Below are positions 23,001 through 31,239 of a DNA stretch of 64,000 nt, one piece after another. This DNA is from Adiantum capillus-veneris (Eukaryota > Streptophyta > Polypodiopsida > Polypodiales > Pteridaceae): assembly GCA_014529385.2 (NCBI GenBank), contig CM043967.1, positions 131,375,182 to 131,439,181 of the forward strand. Direction: 5' to 3'. The notes beneath the pieces were generated by a model. That model was not told the DNA's origin, did not search any database, and saw only the letters and a list, made by a program, of their open reading frames with translations. Made by a program: the position numbers and the translations under genes. Each line of letters starts with the position of its first letter. Position 1 is the stretch's first letter.

Positions 23001-23519
23001 TTATACCCTTACCATGCCAGTGTTGACAAGTCGGCACATCCACAAAAGGTCATCGCCCTTCAAAGGCTCCACCTTCCCTTCATCGCTCACCACGTATGGA
23101 GTGATGGCAACAAGTTTGACCACTCCTAGCCTTTTAGCTAGTAGCAGTTTTAAGTAATTACTGTAGTCGGCTTGTTGCATGAACTCCACACCATTTAGTT
23201 GTAACTCGTCTCTTGCCCACTGGGTTTCACCCTTGGTAGACAGTTTCTTCAGGATGAGTTGTATAGGGAGAGGAGAAAGGCCCTCTACCCATCCTCCAAA
23301 ACAACAAGGATAGTAGCCAAACCACTCCTCTTTAGGGCATGGGAACTTCCTTACCACCTCTGCTTCAGATGACCTTCTTTTTGGCAGCCTAGGCATGATT
23401 ATGCTTTCTGAACTTGACGCACTCGTGTGGCTAGGTCTTTCTTCTTCCTTGTGAGTCATGTGACTTAGGATTGGCCTAGCCCTCCTTTTCCTTTGGCACA
23501 AGCAGCCCCTTTTGGCCAC
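23001..23519 (-). CDS. Unknown ORF in the gypsy #2 leader (172 aa)
   Basis: Open frame upstream of gag on the element strand. The N-terminal half is basic ('KRGCLCQRKRRARP') and Ser-rich. The C-terminal half looks like a folded domain with 'PIQLILKKLSTKGETQWARD' and 'LKLLLAKRLGVVKLVAITPY'. I recognise no family. Its position matches the extra pre-gag ORF of Tat/Ogre-type elements and of gypsy #3 and #4 here, but sequence similarity to those is too weak to claim. The listed start may not be an ATG. Confidence 0.4.
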   Translation of the reverse strand: MAKRGCLCQRKRRARPILSHMTHKEEERPSHTSASSSESIIMPRLPKRRSSEAEVVRKFPCPKEEWFGYYPCCFGGWVEGLSPLPIQLILKKLSTKGETQWARDELQLNGVEFMQQADYSNYLKLLLAKRLGVVKLVAITPYVVSDEGKVEPLKGDDLLWMCRLVNTGMVRV

Positions 23520-23745
23520 TTAAGAGCAGAGGCTATACCTTTACTTGCAGATTCCTTGGGGAAGAGAGGCCTTACCGACCTTTATCTTGCCTTGATATGG
23601 TAGACCTCTCTGCGGGTCGACGTCCATGTAGAGGATTTCCGCTTCTTCTTTACCTCCGTTGACGGCACGCGTTGATCGAGTGCGGTGGGCGACAACAATG
23701 AGAGCAGAGCCTGTAGCCCTCCCTTTGGTGGCTCTTAATTTGCGG

Positions 23746-23880
23746 TTAGAGCGAGAGATGCGAGACGGAGGACTTAACGGTGTATTTTGAGAGCAGCACT
23801 TTGATGAAGGTGGTCAGTGCTTCTTCAATTTCTTCCTCCTCCGTTCTCCAATTAGAGAATTCCCACAGCCATTCGTCCAT
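23746..23880 (-). pseudogene. Start of the pre-gag leader ORF, gypsy #2
   Basis: From the ATG at 23880-23878 the frame reads 'MDEWLWEFSNWRTEEEEIEE' and stops after 44 codons. Gypsy #4 has 'MDEWLAGFANWMTEEEELQA' at the same distance (about 75 bp) from its LTR. Conservation of protein sequence and position between diverged copies indicates a real ORF start, later truncated here. Confidence 0.65.
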
Positions 23881-23943
23881 GGTCGATGAAGTGCATCATT
23901 TCAGCATTGCAAACTGAATGTTTTTGAGAAGCCCTCCTCAGTT

Positions 23944-23952
23944 GGGGCACCA
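23944..23952 (-). other. Gypsy #2 primer binding site
   Basis: On the element strand TGGTGCCCC lies 2 bp inside the 5' LTR boundary (LTR starts at 23955). The same site with the same flank occurs in gypsy #4 at 61917-61925. The priming tRNA was not identified. Confidence 0.7.
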
Positions 23953-23954
23953 AA

Positions 23955-24109
23955 TGACAAGTGCAAGTGCACAACGGACCCTGACAGCCTCAACGCCAGG
24001 ACCGTGCACGCCGAACTTGTCATGGGAAGTGAACAAGGGGGCACCACCTAGCTTTGAGCGGCTAGGATGTAGACAGTAGTGATTTAAAATAACACAAATA
24101 CTGCATACC

Positions 24110-24111
<2 letters not shown>
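23955..24111 (-). repeat. Gypsy #2 5' LTR, first segment
   Basis: Begins 'tgacaagtgcaagtgc', and the inverted copy 'cttgtca' follows at 24015-24021. It shares 'gggggcaccacctagctt' and 'gcggctaggatg' with the LTRs of gypsy #4. It continues after LINE A as 25057-26041 and after LINE B as about 30666-31079. Confidence 0.78.

Positions 24112-24186
<75 letters not shown>
24112..24186. repeat. (GA)n tract at the 3' end of LINE A
   Basis: A 75-bp GA tract in the 5' LTR of gypsy #2. It passes into about four GATA units and then directly into the 3' end of LINE A. Confidence 0.97.
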
Positions 24187-24190
<4 letters not shown>

Positions 24191-25019
24191 TAGATAGATA
24201 GTTCTATTATCGTCCTGGGAGGTCAAATATGACCTATGGGACCAAATGAACATGTCACGTGGTGTGAGTGGAGTTCATAAGTGACTCTCGATGCTCAAAA
24301 ATGGCTGAAATGAGCGTCGCAATAGAGAGTCCACATCGTGGTTGGGAGAGGAAGGTATGTAGGGAGAGATCATGGCTGAATATATGGGGAAAAGAGGACC
24401 TAATGTGGTCAAAAGCTGAGCACTCAAGTAGTGTGTGGTACTCACTCTCTCGCACTTGACGAGGGCATAAGGTGCAAAGTCGATGACACTCTTCGCCAGT
24501 GCCCCAACGTCCTGTCTCGCAGCGTAGAGAATGGGAGCTAAGACGAATGGAGGCAATGGTGTAGATTGCACTCAACGAGATGGGCTCAAGGATGTAGGAA
24601 TGGGTTCGGTTACCTCGTTCCGAGAAGAAGAGAGATTTGTAGTTTGGGGCAACGTGTGTGGTGTAATGGCTGAAGCGAGAACCTCCGGATTTCTCCCAAG
24701 CCGTGATACATTGGCGTTGTAAGAAGGCCTCATTAACTTGGGAGTCGATCGACGCATCCTTGACCAAGTGACATGCATCCCATCTTCCAAACCATTTCTT
24801 GATATCAAGCATCCACCCCGAACTTAGTATTTTGCTCTTGTATGTCTTTTGAACCATTTGACTTGCTTCATATGCGATTCTAGGAAGTCGATGCAAAGGG
24901 CTACGTTGTGTCTTACGCATGTACTCCACAACCCTTTGCATGCCCAAGACCTCAATGGGAAGCAATCCGGACTCAAGAAGTAAGAGCATGTAGGGTGTTT
25001 GTGTCTTGACTTGGAGAAA

Positions 25020-25023
<4 letters not shown>
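24187..25023 (-). mobile_element. LINE A, 5'-truncated copy in (GA)n
   Basis: About 840 bp, minus strand, nearly identical to the 3' part of LINE B (roughly 2% difference by eye). It encodes the last 240 or so residues of ORF2 (24255-24989), including the zinc-knuckle-like 'CTLCPRQVRESEYHTLLEC', but no RT core. The 3' end has the hairpin at 24220-24235 and GATA units. The 5' break falls at 'agttgg', where LINE B continues 'tgagaaaac' and this copy runs straight into another GA tract. Both ends therefore lie in (GA)n. Confidence 0.93.

Positions 25024-25056
<33 letters not shown>
25024..25056. repeat. (GA)n tract at the 5' break of LINE A
   Basis: A 33-bp GA tract directly joined to the truncated 5' end of LINE A. 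Together with 24112-24186 it is best read as the two halves of one original tract. Confidence 0.95.
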
Positions 25057-25058
<2 letters not shown>

Positions 25059-25195
25059 TAGAGTGCATTCTCTAGGGAGAATTCCATATGTACGGAGATT
25101 CTACTCTTGTGTGTGGTGACCCTTGGAGTCAGGGTGTGTGCATGGCCTCCTTCTCAAGTGTTGCCAGTGCTCCCTGATAGTGACCTCTCAATGTT

Positions 25196-25203
25196 CTTTT
25201 ATA
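25196..25203 (-). promoter_or_regulatory. TATA box of the gypsy #2 5' LTR
   Basis: On the element strand TATAAAAG, in the middle LTR segment and at about the place where the gypsy #4 LTR has TATATAAAG (54942-54950). It would drive transcription leftwards into the gypsy #2 leader. Confidence 0.55.
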
Positions 25204-26038
25204 GGTGCATGCTGGATTAGTTTAGGATAATTTGATTAGGTTAGGGCCGTAATTAGGAGAGACAAAGCAAGGAGTCAGGTCCCAGATGGTTGACCCTTGC
25301 TTTGTTTTAGAAGAACTTTACAATGATATCTCCTAGGTGGGCCTTTGTGACCATCACCTAGAGAGAGGTGGGAATATACAATTGGTTTTTATACAAGGTT
25401 TTGGCTTGAAAACGGAAAAAATAGATTACCCTATGGATGTTTATTGTGGAGATGCATCGTGGACAAGATGCCGGTGAATGGAGGGCTTCGCTGGTGCGTC
25501 GGTGTAGCATGTTTGTCACTTTTGGTGCCAGTTGGGGCATGACTACGACATCATTTCTTGGTTTGTCATCACCACTGAGTGATTTTGGCGTTCTTTTTTG
25601 TCGATGTTCAGTTCCTTTGTTTTTTTTCTTCTTGTGCATGCGTATGGCGTGCATGTGTTTGTGTGAATGGGTGTGTGTGCGTATGCGTGCAATGTACGTA
25701 TGTGTGTGTATGAATTGTTTGTGTGTGCTTGTAAGTGTGTATGTATTGTTTGTGTGTGCTTGTAAGTGTGCAAGTGTGTATGGTAAGTGTGTGTGTGCGT
25801 GTAGGTTAAGAGAGAGAGATTTCTTACATAGAATGAGAGTGTGTATGTGAGTGTTTGTGGGTGTGTGTAGGTATGTTGGTAAGCGTGTGTGTGTGGGAAT
25901 GAGAGAAAAAGAGAGATTTTTTAAAATGTTGAACAGAGATTGAGAGAGAGAGAGAGGGTGGCGAGAGTGAGATATGGAGAGAGAGCGATAGATGGGGAGA
26001 GAGAGGTTGAGGTGGTGTGTGTGGGTGTGTGTGTGTGG

Positions 26039-26041
<3 letters not shown>

Positions 26042-26107
<66 letters not shown>
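26042..26107. repeat. (GA)n tract at the 3' end of LINE B
   Basis: A 66-bp GA tract that passes into GATA units (26106-26122) and then the 3' end of LINE B, the same arrangement as for LINE A. Confidence 0.97.
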
Positions 26108-26111
<4 letters not shown>

Positions 26112-26175
26112 TAGATAGATAGTTCTATTATCGTCCTGGGAGGTCAAATATGACCTATGGGACCAAATGAACATG

Positions 26176-29100
26176 TCACGTGGTGTGAGTGGAGTTCATA
26201 AGTGACTCTCGATGCTCAAAAATGGCTGAAATGAGCGTCGCAATAGAGAGTCCACATCGTGGTTGGGAGAGGAAGGTATGTAGGGAGAGCTCATGGCTGA
26301 ATATATGGGGAAAAGAGGACCTAATGTGGTCAAAAGCTGAGCACTCAAGTAGTGTGTGGTACTCACTCTCTCGCACTTGACGAGGGCATAAGGTGCAAAG
26401 TCGATGACACTCCTCGCCAGTGCCCCAACGTCCTGTCTCGCAGCGTAGAGAATGGGAGCTAAGACGAATGGAGGCAATGGTGCGGATCGCACTCAACGGG
26501 ATGGGCTCAAGGATGTAGGAATGGGTTCGGTTACCTCGTTCCGAGAAGAAGAGAGATTTGTAGTTTGGGGCAACGTGTGTGGTGTAATGGCTGAAGCGAG
26601 AACCTCCAGATTTCTCCCAAGCCATGATACATTGGCGTTGTAAGAAGGCCTCATTAACTTGGGAGTCGATTGACGCATCCTTGACCAAGTGACATGCATC
26701 CCATCTTCCAAACCATTTCTTGATATCAAGCATCCACCCCGAACTTAGTATTTTGCTCTTGCATGTCTTTTGAACCTTTTGACTTGCTTCATATGCGATT
26801 CTAGGAAGTCGATGCAAAGGGCTACGTTGTGTCTTACGCATGTACTCCACAACCCTTTCCATGCCCAAGACCTCAATGGGAAGCGAGCCGGACTCAAGAA
26901 GTAAGAGCATGTAGGGTGTTTGTGTCTTGACTTGGAGAAAGTTGGTGAGAAAACGCTTTTGGACATTCTCAAACTCTTTCCAAGTAGACTTCCTGATGCT
27001 TCCACCCCACACCTCCACTCCATAAAGAAGCACCGGTGTCACCAATGTGTCAAAGAGGTACTTTTTGAGAGCCCAACACTTGATCTCTCCTGCATTGCAC
27101 ATGTTCTCAAATGCATAATAAGCCCTCTTTCCGGCTTCCAAGCGACGCATTGCACAATCCTTCCATTTATGATTGGATGGAACCTCAAGGCCAAGGTACT
27201 TGAAGTGATCTACCACTTCAAGTTTCTCATTGTAGTATACAATGGATGGATTTGCGTCATTGAGGGTCTTTACAAGCATAACCTTGGTTTTGGATCCATT
27301 CACGATCAGCCCGCTATGTAGGCAAAAGCGTTCCAAGACACTCATAAGCTTTTGTGCATCTTCTAAGGTATGTGCCAAGAGCACTACATCATCGGCATAA
27401 AGCAAAAGCATGATCACCGCATTTCCAATCTTAACCTCTTCTATGCCTTCTTGCTGCATAAAATCAAGAACCATGTATTCCAATTCATCAATGAGTAGCC
27501 CAAAGAGGGTTGGGGAAAGGGGGCATCCTTGTTTGACACCAATAGTGCTTGCAAAAAATTCTGAAATTCCATCTCCCATACGTAATCGACATATCACTTT
27601 TTGGTAGATGCGAAAGACTGCATGCATAAATTCTCTCGGCACTTGAAGGCTTTGCATACGTCTCCAAAGATTTCCTCGCGGTACCATGTCAAAAGCTTTC
27701 TTGAAATCCACAAAGCAACAATACAACTTTTTTCCTTTCAATCGAGACGCTTCCATAAGAACTCGAAGAGTGACAAGGTGATCAATAGTGCTATGATGCT
27801 TTCGAAAACCTGCTTGGCCAAGCGCACGTTTGCCATTCTTTTCAGCCCATTCACTTATCTTCATCTCCATGATACATCCAAATAACTTTGCCATCAAAGA
27901 ACCAACCATTATAGTGCGATAGTTGTTCACATTGTTTACATCTCCTCCTTTGTGCAAAGGTTTGATCCAATTTGCACTCCAATCATGAGGCATGCCATAC
28001 TGAAGTGCAAGGTTAAACATATCGCATATCCAATATCGTGTTTTCTTGCTTGTCCATTTAATCATTTCAGCCTTGACACCTTGAAGGTCACCTGCCTTGC
28101 GAGTAGCAAGTTTCTCAAGCGCGCGGCATACATCTTCAATGGTAAAGAAGGGAGACATAAATGGAAGGGAGCTACAACCCTCCATCTTATCAACATTGGG
28201 TTGCTCATAGAGGTTCTTACAATGCATATACATATCCTCAAGAGTCAAGTCACCAAAGCTCTCAACGCGCTTGCCTTTTAGATTTTGCCAAAACTTGCCA
28301 CATGCATGTGCTTTCTCTTGTGCTAAAAGAAGTTGTTTTTCGACTTCCCACCTTCTCCTCTTCTTTTGAACAAGTGCTTTGTATGTGTGTGAACATTCCA
28401 AGTAAACTTCCTTGTCTTTGATTGCATCCAATCTTAGCAAGTGTTTTCGGGCTTGACTACATTCCATGTCAAACCATTTCTTCTTGGTGCTACCCTTCTT
28501 AGACCTTTTGCAAGACATGTGTTTCGCCGAAAAGCATTCCTTCGCACAAGAGAAAATTACTTCTTTGAAAACTTTCCACTTGCATTCTAATGTTGGGCTC
28601 CCTTGATGCTCTATCATGCTTAACATTTGGTCCACCATATCAGCATATTTAAGTGCTCGTTTGAAGTCTAGACGTAGGTACAAATGATTCACATCATGAT
28701 TGGAGGCTACATGCTCGGGCCGTTTATCACACTTGAGGTCAATACATAACATCCTATGATCCGATTCCGGATTCCATTCACCAAGTGTAAAGCTTTGTAT
28801 GCATTCTAGAGTGGCTTCTGAGAACAACATATAGTCAATCACGCTAGCACCATTGTGCTTTCTACATGTAAAGTCATTGGTGCCTTGCCATAGAGATACA
28901 CCATTTGCAATGAGCATTCTGGTACTATTGCACATATGTAGAAGTGACTTTCCATAGTGATCCACTTCTTTTGCATCATTAGAACTTCGATTATACATGT
29001 ATGAGTCATCCACTCTTCTTGATACATGCGGCATGTCGACTTGTTGTGTGTCGTGTTGTAACATATTTGTGCGAGCATTCATATCTCCAAAAACAATGAC

Positions 29101-29556
29101 TTCACCTTGATCCTTGTAATAAGCAATGTCTTCCTCTAGTTCAACAAAGGGCTGATCTCTATCCATATTCAAGCGAGCATAAAAGTTGGAGTCATAGTGA
29201 GGAATGTAGCAGCCGGCCACAAACATGACTTGACCATTTGGTGGGCTGATTTTCAGCCATAAGTAGCGTTTATACTTATCTTCTTTGACAATGGAAACAT
29301 CTTTCAAACCCTTTTTGGTCATACATGCTATGCCTCCTTGGCCTCTTCGTTGCTTTGCATTTTTGGCCCACATCAAAGAATGTACATCGTATTTGTCAAA
29401 TCCAAGAATTCGTTGCGCATCATGCTCCCATGTTTCGACAAGAAGTATCACATCGGAGTCATTGGTAAGCTCATCAATGCCAATTCCCGCATTCCATGGA
29501 TACCCGTTACAATTCCAAAAGCTTATTCGCAAGCGTGAGTTGGTCTCATAGATCAT
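26176..29556 (-). CDS. LINE B ORF2: endonuclease and reverse transcriptase (1126 aa)
   Basis: Open from the ATG at 29556-29554. N-terminal apurinic-type endonuclease: Asn in 'ISFWNCNG' (residues 11-18), Glu41 in 'LVETWEH', Asp158 and Asn160 in 'VIVFGDMNA', 'IDYMLF' (240-245) and Asp266-His267 in 'PESDHRM'. RT: 'NNYRTIMVGSLMAKLFG' (544-560), 'GQAGFRKHHST' (580-590), 'CFVDFKKAFDMVPR' (614-627), 'GVKQGCPLSPTLF' (673-685) and the catalytic 'YADDV' (720-724). A C-terminal zinc motif CX2CX9HX4C lies at 1054-1072. No RNase H domain is seen. All listed active-site residues are present, so the protein could be functional. It would nick target DNA and copy the LINE RNA there. The exact clade is unresolved. 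Confidence 0.95.
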   Translation of the reverse strand: MIYETNSRLRISFWNCNGYPWNAGIGIDELTNDSDVILLVETWEHDAQRILGFDKYDVHSLMWAKNAKQRRGQGGIACMTKKGLKDVSIVKEDKYKRYLWLKISPPNGQVMFVAGCYIPHYDSNFYARLNMDRDQPFVELEEDIAYYKDQGEVIVFGDMNARTNMLQHDTQQVDMPHVSRRVDDSYMYNRSSNDAKEVDHYGKSLLHMCNSTRMLIANGVSLWQGTNDFTCRKHNGASVIDYMLFSEATLECIQSFTLGEWNPESDHRMLCIDLKCDKRPEHVASNHDVNHLYLRLDFKRALKYADMVDQMLSMIEHQGSPTLECKWKVFKEVIFSCAKECFSAKHMSCKRSKKGSTKKKWFDMECSQARKHLLRLDAIKDKEVYLECSHTYKALVQKKRRRWEVEKQLLLAQEKAHACGKFWQNLKGKRVESFGDLTLEDMYMHCKNLYEQPNVDKMEGCSSLPFMSPFFTIEDVCRALEKLATRKAGDLQGVKAEMIKWTSKKTRYWICDMFNLALQYGMPHDWSANWIKPLHKGGDVNNVNNYRTIMVGSLMAKLFGCIMEMKISEWAEKNGKRALGQAGFRKHHSTIDHLVTLRVLMEASRLKGKKLYCCFVDFKKAFDMVPRGNLWRRMQSLQVPREFMHAVFRIYQKVICRLRMGDGISEFFASTIGVKQGCPLSPTLFGLLIDELEYMVLDFMQQEGIEEVKIGNAVIMLLLYADDVVLLAHTLEDAQKLMSVLERFCLHSGLIVNGSKTKVMLVKTLNDANPSIVYYNEKLEVVDHFKYLGLEVPSNHKWKDCAMRRLEAGKRAYYAFENMCNAGEIKCWALKKYLFDTLVTPVLLYGVEVWGGSIRKSTWKEFENVQKRFLTNFLQVKTQTPYMLLLLESGSLPIEVLGMERVVEYMRKTQRSPLHRLPRIAYEASQKVQKTCKSKILSSGWMLDIKKWFGRWDACHLVKDASIDSQVNEAFLQRQCIMAWEKSGGSRFSHYTTHVAPNYKSLFFSERGNRTHSYILEPIPLSAIRTIASIRLSSHSLRCETGRWGTGEECHRLCTLCPRQVRESEYHTLLECSAFDHIRSSFPHIFSHELSLHTFLSQPRCGLSIATLISAIFEHRESLMNSTHTT

Positions 29557-29562
29557 GTGTCC

Positions 29563-30495
29563 CTATTTGTTGGGTGGACTTGCATCCTCCTCAAGTGCCT
29601 TTTCTTCTTGAGATGATACCTTAACCTTCTTGCTTCTTTCCTCGTATGCTTTGCGACGTACATTTTGTTGCATAAGAGTGCGATCCTCATATACATTGCA
29701 ACCCGTTCCTTTGAGGTAGATCCAACCATTGTCAAGGATGATCTTTCTCTTTACCTCATCAGCCATGGTACATACAATAGGTCTTTCTCCCGAGCGAGGG
29801 ACTCCTTGTTTTCCAACTCGATGTGCACCATAAGCCATGATTCCTGACATGCCAAAGTGTGTAGCAAAAAACTCTTCAATAGCAACCGCAAGAGATTGGG
29901 GTGTTTCCATGCTTTCCTCCTTGATTCCACGAATGACGATGTTCTTTGAGCGTTTTTGTCGTTCTTGCAATTCTTGAGTGTCCACATTCTCTACATTCTT
30001 TGCTTGGACAACGGCTTGCGTGATAGGAGATGTAGAAACCACATTATCCTTACATATATCAGCCCATGATTTGGATGCATTTCTCATCTCACATACATCA
30101 TGTCGTATTGTATCTATCGTTTCCTCTTTCAATACATGATCACTCTCAACTTTGCTCAAGCGCTCTTTCACTACATTCATGTCCACAAGAGAGCGTTTAC
30201 ATTCTTGAACTTCATTCTCAAGATGCATCAAGCGCGTTGTTTGCATTTCAAGAACCTTCTTGAGGTGCTCATTCTCCACAACGAGAACTCTTAAAGTACC
30301 ATTTTCCATTGCAAGTGCGCGCAAATCTTCACCTTGCTTGTTGACGGTTTCTTGTAACGAGATCAAGTAAGCCATGATCATTGCTTCCGTTGTTGTAGAC
30401 GATGTGGTTGGATTAGCATCCAAATTCCTTGGAGATTTTGCATCATTCTCCATGGCGAGTGTGGCTTTTCCACCCTTGCGAGTTTTGTCTGACAT
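29563..30495 (-). CDS. LINE B ORF1: coiled-coil RNA-binding protein (310 aa)
   Basis: I start at the ATG 30495-30493 ('MSDKTRKGGKATLAM'); the frame is open slightly further upstream without an ATG. Residues about 42-135 form a long coiled coil, with leucine heptads as in 'VLEMQTTRLMHLENEVQ'. Residues about 183-255 have an RRM-like pattern with 'RSKNIVIRGIKEE' and 'ERPIVCTMADEVKRKIIL', followed by a basic C-terminal part ('NVYEDRT', 'QNVRRKAYEERSKK'). This is the trimeric RNA-chaperone architecture of many LINE ORF1 proteins. It ends in TAG (29565-29563), 6 nt before the ORF2 ATG and in the same frame. Confidence 0.88.
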   Translation of the reverse strand: MSDKTRKGGKATLAMENDAKSPRNLDANPTTSSTTTEAMIMAYLISLQETVNKQGEDLRALAMENGTLRVLVVENEHLKKVLEMQTTRLMHLENEVQECKRSLVDMNVVKERLSKVESDHVLKEETIDTIRHDVCEMRNASKSWADICKDNVVSTSPITQAVVQAKNVENVDTQELQERQKRSKNIVIRGIKEESMETPQSLAVAIEEFFATHFGMSGIMAYGAHRVGKQGVPRSGERPIVCTMADEVKRKIILDNGWIYLKGTGCNVYEDRTLMQQNVRRKAYEERSKKVKVSSQEEKALEEDASPPNK

Positions 30496-30665
30496 TGCCT
30501 TCAAGTCGGCAACAAAAACGCAAAGTTTTGACAGTTTTTCAGTTCTGAGATGCTGTTACAGCAAAGCCTTCCATTACACAGAAAAATTCTGTCTTTACAT
30601 CAATGCGTAGAGGGCTTCGTGCTCTTCGATTGAGGCTATAGATCACCTAAATCGGAGTTCGGATG

Positions 30666-31079
30666 AGCAAGAAGGAGAGACAGGGAAGGAGAGAGAGATG
30701 GAGGAGTCAAAGAGGGTGAGAGGGAGAGAGGGAGAGAGAGAGAGGGCCAGAGAGTGTGTGTGGGTGTGAATGAATGAGAGAGAGGGAGAGTGCTTACCCC
30801 ATGCATGGTGGCCCCTCCGGGTTGACGAACAAGAGGGAGAGAGAGATTTTATGGTTGCATGTGATAATGAAGGAGAGAGAGGGGGAATAATGGAGGAGAG
30901 GGGGAAGGTGATGCCAAGAGGGGGACGGCCCCTATGGACGCATGCGTGAGCAAGGGGGAGAGAGAGGATGTCAGTGGCGTCTGCAGGGAGAAAAATGATT
31001 TTTTTCTTATATTTGATTATTATTAAGCTCTTGGTTGGGGCTGGTTCCCGCGGCCGCGGCTTGTCAAAGCCGGCCATCA
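30666..31079 (-). repeat. Gypsy #2 5' LTR, last segment
   Basis: Closely matches 18180-18580 (for example 'gtgcttaccccatgcatg' and 'gcttgtcaaagccgg'), ending 'ggccatca'. This sets the outer end of the LTR. The flanking sequence beyond is unrelated to the LTR. Confidence 0.75.
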
Positions 31080-31239
31080 TCACCATCCACCCTTCCAAGA
31101 ATCCCTCAGCCTTGGTTGTCGTAGCCCTCAAGCAGCAACCAAGCATCTCCCATATATCTATGTGGTACCAAAAGAATCAACATTTTGGGGGCCAATGTTT
31201 ATTGTAGGGCAAGCATACATAGAAGTGAAATGTTTTGTC

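Larger units (their letters stand above)
26108..30665 (-). mobile_element. LINE B, apparently full-length, both ORFs open
   Basis: About 4.5 kb, minus strand, inside the 5' LTR of gypsy #2. It contains ORF1 (29563-30495) and ORF2 (26176-29556), a 5' UTR of roughly 170 bp, a short 3' UTR with hairpin (26141-26156) and a tail of GATA/GA units in place of poly(A). Unlike the plant L1 relics elsewhere in the window it has no 'RPIS' RT signature and no L1-type C-terminal domain. The 5' limit is judged from where LTR-like sequence (shared with 18170) resumes and may be off by about 30 bp. Confidence 0.9.
17860..31079 (-). mobile_element. Gypsy #2, composite Tat-type element with nested insertions
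   Basis: Minus-strand element inferred from matching LTR ends: the 3' LTR ends 'gtcatca' at 18580 and the 5' LTR runs from 23955 ('tgacaagtgc') to 31079 ('ggccatca'), with LINEs A and B inside it. The internal part (18581-23954) keeps traces of leader ORF, gag, protease and integrase but lacks the RT/RNase H block, and its gag is cut by a solo LTR. The closest relative in the window is gypsy #4. The 3' LTR lacks its outer end. The extents rest on sequence matching by eye. Confidence 0.75.

Noticed and set aside
24187-24201. GATA units as a separate microsatellite or transcription-factor array
   Set aside because: They occur only at the junction between LINE 3' ends and GA tracts, so they belong to the LINE tail or its joining process.
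24268-26643. Plus-strand ORFs of 63 codons repeated in LINE A and B
   Set aside because: Shadows of the minus-strand ORF2, repeated because the LINEs are near-identical.
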